Source of the DNA: CAMAXB01 sp964476565
GTDB lineage: Bacteria; Verrucomicrobiota; Verrucomicrobiia; Opitutales; Opitutaceae
DNA length: 64,000 bases
Assembly (NCBI GenBank): GCA_964476565.1
Contig: CAYZBG010000018.1
Location: 1 to 64,000 of the forward strand
Reading direction: 5' to 3'
Of the stretch, positions 56,057 to 63,406 are shown piece by piece. Position 1 is the first letter of the stretch, and each line of letters opens with the position of its first letter. Under the pieces are notes generated by a model. The model was not told where the DNA came from, ran no database searches, and saw only the letters and a list, made by a program, of their open reading frames with translations. The translations under genes were made by a program, and so were the position numbers.

Positions 56057-56641
56057 ATGCCCGGCATCATGTACGCCGCACTCGTCCTGATTCTTGCCGC
56101 CGCCGGCTATCGCATTCTCGCCGTCACCAGCACGGAACTGGCCAACTTCGCCCCCCTCATGGCCCTCGCCTTCTGCGGCGCCGTTTACCTGCGTCCCCGC
56201 GGATGGTGGGTCGTACCCTTTGCGGCCCTCGTCCTGAGCGATCTGTGGATCAATCATATCTATGTGACGCAGTACGGCTATGGCTACGGCCACGCCGAGA
56301 TGGTCATCCGCGCCGCCTGCTTCGCCGCTGCTCTCGGCCTCGGCCTTCTCGTCGCCCGCCACAAGACCTGGCTTTCCCTGCTCTCCGGCACCCTGGCGGG
56401 CGCCATCGTGTTTTACCTCGCCACCAACACGGCGTCGTGGGCCGGGGATGTGGCCTACGCCAAGACGGCTGCCGGATGGTGGCAGGCGATGACCGTGGGG
56501 CACCCGGAATTTCCGCCCACGCTGTACTTCTTCCGCAACTCTCTCGTCAGCGACCTGCTCTTCACGGGCGTTTTCGTCCTCGTGATGGAAGCTCGCGCCC
56601 GGCGCGCCGGACAGCCGAATCTGCTCGTCCGCGCGGCCTGA
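56057..56641 (+). CDS. DUF6580-like integral membrane protein
   Basis: A 194-residue membrane protein with about five helices. It starts MPGIMYAALVLILAAAGYRI; an ATG four codons later (MYAALV) is equally possible. Family-like motifs are TELANFAPLMALAFCGAVYL, VVPFAALVLSDLWINHIY and ATNTASWAGD. The pattern matches DUF6580, thought to be a small-molecule transport component similar to the substrate-binding subunits of energy-coupling-factor transporters. No ATPase is adjacent. It ends before an efficient terminator that it shares with the convergent PhoH gene. Confidence 0.75.
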   Translation: MPGIMYAALVLILAAAGYRILAVTSTELANFAPLMALAFCGAVYLRPRGWWVVPFAALVLSDLWINHIYVTQYGYGYGHAEMVIRAACFAAALGLGLLVARHKTWLSLLSGTLAGAIVFYLATNTASWAGDVAYAKTAAGWWQAMTVGHPEFPPTLYFFRNSLVSDLLFTGVFVLVMEARARRAGQPNLLVRAA

Positions 56642-56676
56642 ACGACGCACCGCCGTCCGCGGGCTTTCGCTGAAGC

Positions 56677-56704
56677 AACGCCGCAGGCCCCCCTGCGGCG
56701 TTTT
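56677..56704. terminator. Terminator between convergent genes
   Basis: AACGCCGCAGG and CCTGCGGCGTT form a perfect 11-bp stem with a CCCC loop, and TTTTC follows on the plus strand. It lies between the DUF6580 stop (56641) and the PhoH stop (56707). It serves the plus strand well and could stop the minus strand too. Confidence 0.82.
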
Positions 56705-56706
56705 CG

Positions 56707-58239
56707 TCAGAGCAAATCGGCCGCCAACTCGGCGAGCCTGGAACGCTCACCCTTGCTGAGTTTGACGTGGGCCGACAGCGCATGGCCCTTCATGCGATTG
56801 TGGCAGTAGACGAGGCCGTTGCTGCGGGAATCGACGTAAGGGTTGTCGATCTGCGCCGGGTCTCCGATCAGGACGATCTTCGAACCTTCCGAGATGCGCG
56901 TGATGACGGTCTTCACCTCGTGCGGGGTCAGCTGCTGGGCCTCATCGAGAATGAAGAACCGGCGGGCGATCGAGCGTCCGCGGATGAAGCAGAGCGCCTC
57001 GATCTCCAGCAGCCCGCTGCGCATGAGACGCTCGTACGGCTTCATGATCGGAGCGTTGCCGCCGGACGACGACGAGGCCACGGACGGCGCCGGAGCGGCC
57101 GCGAGGGCGAAATCCTGATGCTTCTTCTGCTTCTTCTTGGACACCTTCTTGGAGGCGAACTGCGGATCCTTCGACGGCTTCGAGGGAATGAGCACCTCGA
57201 GGGCGTCAAAGTAGGGCTGCAGCCACGGCTTCATCTTCTCGTCGAGTGAGCCGGGAAGAAACCCGATGTCCTTGCCGAGGGAGATGACCGGACGGGAGAT
57301 GGACACGCCGTCGTACGGCGATTGTTCGTCGTGCGTCTGGTGCAGAGCGCACGCGGTCGAAATCAGCGTCTTGCCCGTGCCGGCTTTACCGAAACAGGTG
57401 ATGAGCGAGATCGACGGATCCAGCAGCGCATCCATGAAGAACTGCTGCTCGAGGTTGCGCGCCCGGATCGCGATGCCGCCCGGAGCCTTCACAAACTCGG
57501 GGAGGTGCAACCGGCGCACGACGCCCTCGCCGTAGTAACGCGCCGGCATGGTCTTTCCCTCGTCGGAACGCAGCAGCACGTACTCGTTCAGGTACAAGGG
57601 CTGGCTCGCGTCCTGCCCGAGATCGAAGCTGCCCTCGGAGCAGAAGCGCTGCAGTTCGTAGACCGTGACGGGAATCTCGCGGTACGAGTTCTCATTGGTC
57701 GTCTCCGGGACCTTGTCGTTCAGGTAGTCCTGAGACTCGAGGCCCAGCGCCCGCGCCTTGAGCTGCACGTTGACGTCCTTCGTGACCAAAATGGTCGGCG
57801 GGGGAAACTGCTCCTGGACAAACAAGGCCGAGGCGATGATGCGATTGTCCTTCTTCGACAGGTCGGGGAGGATCGCCCGGAGGCGCTCCATGGCGGGCGA
57901 ATGCTTTCCCGCCTCCATCAAGTAGGGGTTGATGATCACCGAGAGCGTGCCGCCGTTCGGCAGGTCCACGCCCTCATGCATCGAACGCGAGTCCGGCAGG
58001 AGCTCCTGCAGGATGCGATGGACCCGGCGGGCGTTGCGGCCCCGCTCGGTGGATTGCTCGGCCTTGATGGCATCGAGCTCCTCCAGAACCTCCACCGGAA
58101 TGGCGAGGTTGTTGTCCTCAAACTTGTAGATCGACTGGGGGTCGTGAAGGAGGACGTTTGTGTCCAGAACAAAGGTCTTAACCTTCGCTGATCCCTTGAG
58201 CCGCGTTTTAGAGGCTATCGCCCCGCTCAGGTTTTCCAT
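56707..58239 (-). CDS. PhoH-family ATPase with N-terminal PIN domain
   Basis: A 510-residue PhoH2-type protein, a class that couples RNA unwinding with RNase activity. The ATG at 58239 gives MENLSGAIASKTRLKGSAKV and then the PIN domain (KTFVLDTNVLLHDPQSIYKF, EVLEELDAIKAE, RIIASALFVQ). After a linker comes the PhoH ATPase: Walker A in ITCFGKAGTGKTLISTACAL and the Walker B-like FILDEAQQLTPHEVKTVITR, with IVLIGDPAQIDNPY downstream. A basic stretch KKVSKKKQKKHQDFALAAAP near residue 360 is an insertion typical of the group. PIN-PhoH proteins resemble VapC-linked PhoH2 toxin-type RNases, but here there is no antitoxin gene alongside. Confidence 0.95.
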   Translation of the reverse strand: MENLSGAIASKTRLKGSAKVKTFVLDTNVLLHDPQSIYKFEDNNLAIPVEVLEELDAIKAEQSTERGRNARRVHRILQELLPDSRSMHEGVDLPNGGTLSVIINPYLMEAGKHSPAMERLRAILPDLSKKDNRIIASALFVQEQFPPPTILVTKDVNVQLKARALGLESQDYLNDKVPETTNENSYREIPVTVYELQRFCSEGSFDLGQDASQPLYLNEYVLLRSDEGKTMPARYYGEGVVRRLHLPEFVKAPGGIAIRARNLEQQFFMDALLDPSISLITCFGKAGTGKTLISTACALHQTHDEQSPYDGVSISRPVISLGKDIGFLPGSLDEKMKPWLQPYFDALEVLIPSKPSKDPQFASKKVSKKKQKKHQDFALAAAPAPSVASSSSGGNAPIMKPYERLMRSGLLEIEALCFIRGRSIARRFFILDEAQQLTPHEVKTVITRISEGSKIVLIGDPAQIDNPYVDSRSNGLVYCHNRMKGHALSAHVKLSKGERSRLAELAADLL

Positions 58240-58356
58240 CGGTGTGGATATCGTGTGAATAACTGTGCACAGAGCGTGCCAGATGTAAACCCGCGATTTG
58301 CCCCCGCCCGCAAATGTTTCTCGTCCGTGACCGCGCCGGCACGATCGCCGGGGGCC

Positions 58357-58394
58357 AAAAAGAAGGCGGGCCACCTACCCCTAGGTGGCCCGCC
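58357..58394 (-). terminator. Strong minus-strand terminator
   Basis: GGCGGGCCACCTA and TAGGTGGCCCGCC form a perfect 13-bp stem with a 4-nt loop. On the minus strand the stem is followed by TTCTTTTT. It stops the small gene at 58519-58836 and insulates PhoH from read-through. Confidence 0.88.
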
Positions 58395-58422
58395 ACTTAC
58401 TTGCTTACTTAGTTACCCCAAA

Positions 58423-58441
58423 TCTCCCGCTAAGCGGGAGA
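58423..58441. other. Second hairpin upstream of the terminator
   Basis: TCTCCCGC and GCGGGAGA form an 8-bp stem with a TAA loop, followed on the plus strand by AAAAC. It stands 28 nt from the 13-bp hairpin. The AT-rich spacer between them repeats CTTACTTG/CTTACTTA. It may be an attenuator or processing site, or chance. Confidence 0.35.
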
Positions 58442-58518
58442 AAAACTAACCAGAACCACAGAGTAAGACGCAACGTCGGTACTTTGGTTCATTCTTTCTG
58501 CGATAAAATCTTAAGTTT

Positions 58519-58836
58519 CTATCCCCCAATGAAATCAGCCTGATTCTTTTTCGATTTCGGACGAGGTTCGACCCACAACCGCAGCAAAAGCTCCGCCAGA
58601 TTTCGCATGCTGGTACGACGGAGGCCTTCGCGCTGCGCGCGTTCGAGAAAGGGTGCGGCCACGGCCGAGCGCTCCTCGAAATAGGCCCAGAGCTCGCGAT
58701 CGAGGTTCGCCGCGACGGCATGCTCATCGGGCGTGCGTTGTGCGGCGCCCCGCACCTTGTCCTGCCAGAACCGGAGCTCCTCCGGCTGCTGATGCAAATA
58801 GTCGTACACGAGCTGTTCGCTCCGATTGAGACTCAT
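58519..58836 (-). CDS. Small conserved hypothetical protein
   Basis: A 105-residue, strongly charged, helical protein without a signal or membrane segment. The ATG at 58836 gives MSLNRSEQLVYDYLHQQPEE; a longer frame overlaps the divergent gene and is not credible. Its middle reads LRFWQDKVRGAAQRTPDEHA and its end is basic (LRLWVEPRPKSKKNQADFIG). I do not recognise a domain. The even density of charged residues and the strong terminator behind it support a real gene. It is divergent from the coiled-coil protein gene that starts at 58949. Confidence 0.72.
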   Translation of the reverse strand: MSLNRSEQLVYDYLHQQPEELRFWQDKVRGAAQRTPDEHAVAANLDRELWAYFEERSAVAAPFLERAQREGLRRTSMRNLAELLLRLWVEPRPKSKKNQADFIGG

Positions 58837-58948
58837 GGCACCAAATCGTGACTTACGTGTCTGCGGGAACAATCGCAAAGCTGCTTTCGAATGCGGCGTT
58901 GCCTTCCCAAGTCCCGAAACTACCGTCGCTTCAACTCCCGTTCTCACC

Positions 58949-59764
58949 ATGTGGCAAAAACTTAAAGAACAACTTCCCGCGCTGATTCTCACGATCCTCG
59001 CGATCGCTGGCGGCGCGTATTGGCTGCACACCCAGACGGTGGCCGAGATGGCCGCCCGTCAGCAGCAGGAAATCGCCGCGCTACGCGAACAGACCAACGC
59101 CGAGCTCCAAGCCTCGGCCGAGCAGACCCGCCGCCAGATCGATGCGGTCAACACCCTGCTCAAGGATGCCATCTCGAAGCGCTCGGCCGACATGTTCATG
59201 ACGGATGAGGAAGTCGCGAAACTGAACGCCGAGAAGGTGAATCAGCTCGCCGAGGCCATCGCCGTGAAAATTCAGCCGTTCAACCCGCTGCCCAAGAGCC
59301 CCGAGGAAGCCGAACGCCAGCAGAACGAGCAGGTTGACCGCGTATCGTCCCGCATGGCCGAGCGCATTCAGCCCATCCTCGCGCAGATGGCCGGCGAGTC
59401 CACCCTCACCCGCGAGACCCTCGTCAACTACAGCGAAAAGATCTCCGACCAGATCGGCGTCGTTCTGACCAGCGAGCTGGCGAAGAACCAGGTCCTGAAC
59501 AACAACCTCGCCGAAACGCAGGCCATTGCCCAGGACTCGCTCGCGCTGTCGCACGAGTTGACCGCCCTCTACCTCAGCTCGTTCAAGGATCAGGGCATGC
59601 TGACCCGCATCCTCTCGCTCCCGGCCAACGTGGTGCGCGATGCCACGCAGCTGAGCATCGTGAACAGCAGCGAACGAAAGAAGAAGGAAGAGGAGCTCGT
59701 CGCCCGCCTCGGCGAGATTCAGCAGCGCCTGCAGGTGGCACAAAGCAACGCTCCGACGCGTTAA
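58949..59764 (+). CDS. Membrane-anchored coiled-coil protein of unknown function
   Basis: A 271-residue protein with one N-terminal transmembrane helix (LPALILTILAIAGGAYWLHT) followed by a long coiled coil at about residues 30-75 (MAARQQQEIAALREQTNAEL, then QASAEQTRRQIDAVNTLLKD). The rest is helical, with the conserved-looking SADMFMTDEEVAKLNAEKVN and VARLGEIQQRLQVAQSNAPT near the end. The ATG at 58949 is used because it opens straight into the membrane segment. I do not recognise the family. It resembles membrane-tethered rods found near cell-envelope genes, but no partner is visible. A strong terminator follows. Confidence 0.78.
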   Translation: MWQKLKEQLPALILTILAIAGGAYWLHTQTVAEMAARQQQEIAALREQTNAELQASAEQTRRQIDAVNTLLKDAISKRSADMFMTDEEVAKLNAEKVNQLAEAIAVKIQPFNPLPKSPEEAERQQNEQVDRVSSRMAERIQPILAQMAGESTLTRETLVNYSEKISDQIGVVLTSELAKNQVLNNNLAETQAIAQDSLALSHELTALYLSSFKDQGMLTRILSLPANVVRDATQLSIVNSSERKKKEEELVARLGEIQQRLQVAQSNAPTR

Positions 59765-59791
59765 AGCCCCTCCGGCTGGTCCTGTCCCCTC

Positions 59792-59821
59792 GCCGCGCGG
59801 TTTCCTCCGCGCGGCTTTTTT
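59792..59821 (+). terminator. Rho-independent terminator
   Basis: GCCGCGCGG and CCGCGCGGC form a perfect 9-bp stem with a 6-nt loop (TTTCCT), then a run of six T. It ends the coiled-coil protein gene at 59764. Confidence 0.9.
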
Positions 59822-59939
59822 GTGCTCCGCGTGCCCGGCGCCCTGAGCCGAGCTTAACGCAGCCAGTAGCGGCGGCGATGACTGCGGCCATCGGCCGCGG
59901 CGAATGAACTTAGCAGGCACAACGCATGACTCAGTGGGC

Positions 59940-60089
59940 ATGATCACGTTCAAGCACCTCCATTCCTCTCCCCGGCGCCTGCGTGCGTGGCTGCGCGCCC
60001 ATCGCCCGCTGGCATGGGTCGACGCGCTGACGCCCGATTACACGCGCTGGTCGCCCGATCCCCCGGTGATGGAGCGGTTGATTCGCTGA
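59940..60089 (+). CDS. Possible small protein (49 residues)
   Basis: A short frame that opens with ATG at 59940 and reads MITFKHLHSSPRRLRAWLRA, then HRPLAWVDALTPDYTRWSPD and a basic end (PPVMERLIR). It is rich in Arg, His and Trp and has no domain. It lies between a strong terminator and the YcaQ-like gene. The DALTPDYTRWSPD stretch looks protein-like, but no ribosome-binding site stands out, so the call is weak. Confidence 0.3.
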   Translation: MITFKHLHSSPRRLRAWLRAHRPLAWVDALTPDYTRWSPDPPVMERLIR

Positions 60090-60149
60090 CCTGCCTGCCG
60101 CCGCCGGTTTGGTTTTGCCGTCGGCGCCGGGCCCACCTCGGATCGAGGT

Positions 60150-61259
60150 GTGTCGCCTGCCCTGCGCCTTTCTCCGTCCGACGCCCGGCGGTTCCACCTG
60201 CACGCCACCGGGCTGATTGTGCCTCACGCCTCGGTCGGCGCTGCGCTCGATCATCACGGCTACGTGCAGATCGATCCGATCAATGTCTGCGGACGCATGC
60301 ACGACCTGATGCTGCGCAACCGGGTCGCCTCCTACGCCGAAGGAGATCTGTTCCGTCACCTGCACGGTTCCGAGGCCGCGCCCCTCGCGGCACCCGCCCG
60401 TTGCGCCTTTGAACACCATCTGCCCAGCACGAACCTGCTCGTGGCGATGCCCCTGGACGCCTGGCCCTTCCTTCGCCGGGCGATGAGGATGCGCGCCGGC
60501 CGCCCGGGCGCGTGGTCGGGCCGGCTGACTCGCGCCGAAAAGCAACTCGCTCCGCGTATCCTCGACGCCATCGCCACGCGGGGGCCCTTGGCCTCGGAGG
60601 ACATCGAGGACGCCGGCAAGTCGCGGGCGGTCTGGGGTGCGGCCACCCTTGCGAAGACGACGATGCAGAAACTGTTTTTCCATGGCGAACTGCTCATCGC
60701 CGGGCGCGACAAGGGACGCCGCCGCTATGACCTGCCGGAGCGGGTTCTGCCGCCTGCCCTTCTGCGGCAACCGGAGCCGGCCGCCGATGACGTTCGACGT
60801 TGGGAGATCCTGCTCCGGCTGCGGCAACGTCGGCTCGTGCGCCTGAAGCGCAACGAGCTGCCGTGGGTGTCCGATGCCGTGCAGGCGGTCACTGTCGGCG
60901 ACGGGCCGGTGCTTCATCTTCTCCGCCACGACCTGCCCGCCCTCGACACCGCAGCGGAAGCGCCCCCGGCATCACCCCGTTTGCTCGCACCGCTCGATCC
61001 GCTGATCTACGACCGGGCCCTGACCCGCCAGCTGTGGGCGTTCGACTACACGTGGGAGGTGTATACGCCTGCGGCCAAACGCGTACGCGGCTACTACGCG
61101 TTGCCCGTCTTGTCCGGAGAACGCCTGGTGGGACACGTCGATCCCAAGGCCGACCGGACCGCCGGCCGCCTGCGTGTCGTGACGCGCAAGGTTGCGCGCG
61201 GACACGCCGTCAGTCCCGCGATTCACGCTCTCGCTTTGTTTCTCGGCCTGCGTGCCTGA
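60150..61259 (+). CDS. YcaQ/AlkX-like winged-helix DNA glycosylase
   Basis: A 369-residue protein of the HTH_42 family, which includes the interstrand-crosslink DNA glycosylase YcaQ (AlkX) and the Streptomyces resistance enzyme AlkZ. It starts with GTG at 60150 behind GAGG and reads LRLSPSDARRFHLHATGL. The catalytic Q-x-D motif is kept as QID in HGYVQIDPINVCGRMHDLML. Tandem winged helices follow (AEKQLAPRILDAIATRGPLA, LRQRRLVRLKRNE), with LDPLIYDRALTRQLWAFDYT near the end as in the family. It probably unhooks DNA crosslinks or removes bulky N7 adducts. It stands alone. Confidence 0.9.
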   Translation: MSPALRLSPSDARRFHLHATGLIVPHASVGAALDHHGYVQIDPINVCGRMHDLMLRNRVASYAEGDLFRHLHGSEAAPLAAPARCAFEHHLPSTNLLVAMPLDAWPFLRRAMRMRAGRPGAWSGRLTRAEKQLAPRILDAIATRGPLASEDIEDAGKSRAVWGAATLAKTTMQKLFFHGELLIAGRDKGRRRYDLPERVLPPALLRQPEPAADDVRRWEILLRLRQRRLVRLKRNELPWVSDAVQAVTVGDGPVLHLLRHDLPALDTAAEAPPASPRLLAPLDPLIYDRALTRQLWAFDYTWEVYTPAAKRVRGYYALPVLSGERLVGHVDPKADRTAGRLRVVTRKVARGHAVSPAIHALALFLGLRA

Positions 61260-61420
61260 GCCGTAAACGATCGACCGTGTGCCTCGTATGCGATTGCGGG
61301 CGGTGCTGGTAGTCTCGGTCAGACGAACAGAGTCAGGCCACCCCATAGATAGCACTTCCGAGCCCACGGTGGATGCACGGGTCCCTCCGCGCGTGGATTG
61401 TTGGGCAGGATCACACCGTT

Positions 61421-61495
61421 CACATCTCCCGCGGAGGCGCCGAGGCGCAGAGTTTTTTCCATATTCTCCGCATCCCTGCGCCTTCTGCAGGAAGG
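61421..61495. repeat. Gene-less inverted pair of short-period arrays (empty cassette form)
   Basis: The left arm has 8-bp units CGCGGAGG (61430), CGCCGAGG (61438) and CGCAGAG (61446). After a T-rich spacer (TTTTTTCCATA) the right arm runs in the opposite sense with TCTCCGCA, TCCCTGCG and CCTTCTGCA. The arms pair imperfectly. No gene lies between them. The style matches the cassettes at 20084 and 25124. Confidence 0.5.
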
Positions 61496-61565
61496 TCAAA
61501 TTTCATGCAGCCGATCGTCGCTTCGGATTACCACAATCAGCCATGGCGATACGCGTGTGTAACCC

Positions 61566-61593
61566 CGGGAGCGCCGAGCCCCAGCTCGGCTCC
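61566..61593. repeat. REP-like palindromic hairpin
   Basis: GCCGAGC and GCTCGGC form a 7-bp stem with a CCCA loop, flanked by GGAGC on the left and TCC on the right. Such GGGAGC-plus-hairpin elements occur as dispersed intergenic repeats in related genomes as far as I recall; only one copy is visible here. Confidence 0.4.
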
Positions 61594-61676
61594 GATACAG
61601 ACACAACGTCGACGTCGCATCTCTTGCTCCTGCCAAGCGGCCGGCCGATCGACTCCGTTTGTCAAAAGTCGAGGGC

Positions 61677-63068
61677 CTAACGCCTTTGGCTTGGTCCCGT
61701 GAGGCTGACCTTCTCGCCGTCGTTTGATCCAGCGTCGGCCCGCTCAAGCGACGAGGCAGCTTTGCGCGGCACGAGCTGCCGGCGCCGAACCCAGCGTTCC
61801 TCCACTTGGGTAACGGCACCGGTGTCATCCACCAAAAAGCGGATCGTCATGGAACCGTCGTCTTTGACGAGCAGCCGATCGCCGGCCGGATAAAAAATTC
61901 GCGGCGGGTCGTCCTTATAGCTCCACACGTAGGCCTCGCCTTCACGCGTGAAGCGGTGCGTCGTTTGCGGCGGCTCCAAGGTGTATTCACCCTCGAACGA
62001 TGCGTAGTCGGCGGGATCCCAGGTGGTGAGGCGCTCGGGTTTCACAAACGGGTCTTTGGCGTACGCGGCGTTCTCAAGCTTTTGCTTTTCGATTGCAGCG
62101 AGGGCCCGTCCCCGCTCGTCGCCCGAGCCCGGCTTCAGATCTGGCATGATCGCCCTGATGTAGGCCCGGGTCAGGGCGTCGACGTCGCCCTCGTTGAATC
62201 CGGGCTCCGAGCGCAAGATTGTCATGTACAACATTCCCTTGCGCATGCCTTCGATCGCCTTCCTGACGACCGGGCTGAAAACGAAAAGTGCACTCTTGAT
62301 GGTCGCGCGTTTGAAGACACCCATGTTCTCCGCCTTCAGTCCCGCGTTGATCACTTTATCGAACACGTCCGACGTCACGCTTTTGGGCGGCAGATAAAAA
62401 ACCCAATCGTAACGGGTGAGTTCATCCTGGCTCAGCTCAGCGCGAGTCAGGTTCTTCAGCCTCTGCTCGACGCGCCCCGCGTCGAACCGTTCAGACCACG
62501 CCAGTTGATAGAGCTTCGATGCTGCGCCCTCCAACGGCATCGGGACGGCGGGCAGGAAGGTCTCGAACGTTAAACCCATCCGGTTGCTCGCGTCGCCGTC
62601 GATCTTCATCTTTGCCTGTACCCTAGCCAACAGTTCCTCCACCTCGGCGGCGGACGCAGCCAGGTCGGGGTGAAGGTGTCCGGCGTTACTCAACTCAAGA
62701 AACGTGCGCAGGACCAGAATCGGATGCGGTTCCCCTTTGGCTCCGACGATGACGAGGCCTTTGCCCGTCGAGTCGCCCAAGGTCTCGTAGGCAATTTCGA
62801 CGGCCTCATCCGCGAACTTCTCTGCATAACGCCGGTCGCCCTTGGTGCGGGCATGGATGGATACAGAGAGGGCGGCGCCTTCGACGACGAACGGCGCCAG
62901 TTGGATGTCCTTCCCGAAATCCGCTTCCGGCGCCAGAGAGGCCTCGGCCGCATTGACCGCAGCCGGTAAAGCGAGGAGTGCAAGGAAAAGACTGAGCCCG
63001 CGCGAGGCGGAGATTACCAAGCCACGACGGCCTAAACGGTCTCGGGGGCGTGCAATGAGAAGAATCAT
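61677..63068 (-). CDS. Secreted protein of unknown function
   Basis: A 463-residue exported protein counted from the ATG at 63068, which opens with a basic stretch and a signal core (GLSLFLALLALPAAVNAAEA). ATGs at 63095 and 63122 in the same frame are possible. Just after the signal is FGKDIQLAPFVVEG, which resembles the segment after the signal peptide of TonB-dependent receptors from Opitutaceae (QLSPFVV-like). The body has VDALTRAYIRAIMPDL and a C-terminal beta-rich part (FEGEYTLEPPQTTHRFTREG, IRFLVDDTGAVTQVEERWVR). The latter looks like the beta-barrel tail of secreted hydrolases. No catalytic motif is evident. Confidence 0.72.
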   Translation of the reverse strand: MILLIARPRDRLGRRGLVISASRGLSLFLALLALPAAVNAAEASLAPEADFGKDIQLAPFVVEGAALSVSIHARTKGDRRYAEKFADEAVEIAYETLGDSTGKGLVIVGAKGEPHPILVLRTFLELSNAGHLHPDLAASAAEVEELLARVQAKMKIDGDASNRMGLTFETFLPAVPMPLEGAASKLYQLAWSERFDAGRVEQRLKNLTRAELSQDELTRYDWVFYLPPKSVTSDVFDKVINAGLKAENMGVFKRATIKSALFVFSPVVRKAIEGMRKGMLYMTILRSEPGFNEGDVDALTRAYIRAIMPDLKPGSGDERGRALAAIEKQKLENAAYAKDPFVKPERLTTWDPADYASFEGEYTLEPPQTTHRFTREGEAYVWSYKDDPPRIFYPAGDRLLVKDDGSMTIRFLVDDTGAVTQVEERWVRRRQLVPRKAASSLERADAGSNDGEKVSLTGPSQRR

Positions 63069-63406
63069 GGGATGAGGAGGGCGCTCCGTTGTCATTACCC
63101 CGATACCGCGCCAGGGTTTCATCGGATTTCGCCTCGAACACCCAAATTCGTAACGGGCCCAGACCAATGGCCAGGACCAATGGGGCCTAGCCGTATTTTG
63201 TTAGTTTCGGCGATGTTTTCTGGCATGCAAGTAGCCTCTGAGGGTATCGGCCCCGCCAAAATGAAGATGGTGGGCGAGCCAACTAATCGAGGCCCGGGGA
63301 CCTGATTTTATCGTTCAGGGGAGCCACCGCTTGGTTCGCCGCGGCGAGAAGTGCGATCACAGAGTCTACCTCGGACGGGTCGCCCGAGCCGCCGACGCTT
63401 CTGGTA
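63069..63406. other. Gene-free stretch between two minus-strand genes
   Basis: About 340 nt upstream of the secreted-protein gene. It holds a short direct repeat, GACCAATGG at 63162 and 63175. Open frames in it lack codon bias and domains. No terminator or promoter is convincing, although the promoter of the secreted protein should lie here. Confidence 0.5.

Larger units (their letters stand above)
61260..61676. other. Gene-free stretch holding an inverted-repeat pair and a REP-like hairpin
   Basis: This stretch of about 420 nt between the YcaQ-like gene and the convergent secreted protein holds no open frame that looks coding. It contains the facing short-period arrays at 61421-61495 and the hairpin at 61566-61593, described separately. 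The remainder shows no promoter or RNA gene that I can identify. Confidence 0.6.

Noticed and set aside
63162..63183. Short direct repeat GACCAATGG
   Set aside because: Only two copies with no inverted partner; too short to call a cassette arm or operator.
63072..63305. 77-codon plus-strand open frame
   Set aside because: No ribosome-binding site, domain or codon bias; part of it overlaps the upstream region of the minus-strand secreted protein.
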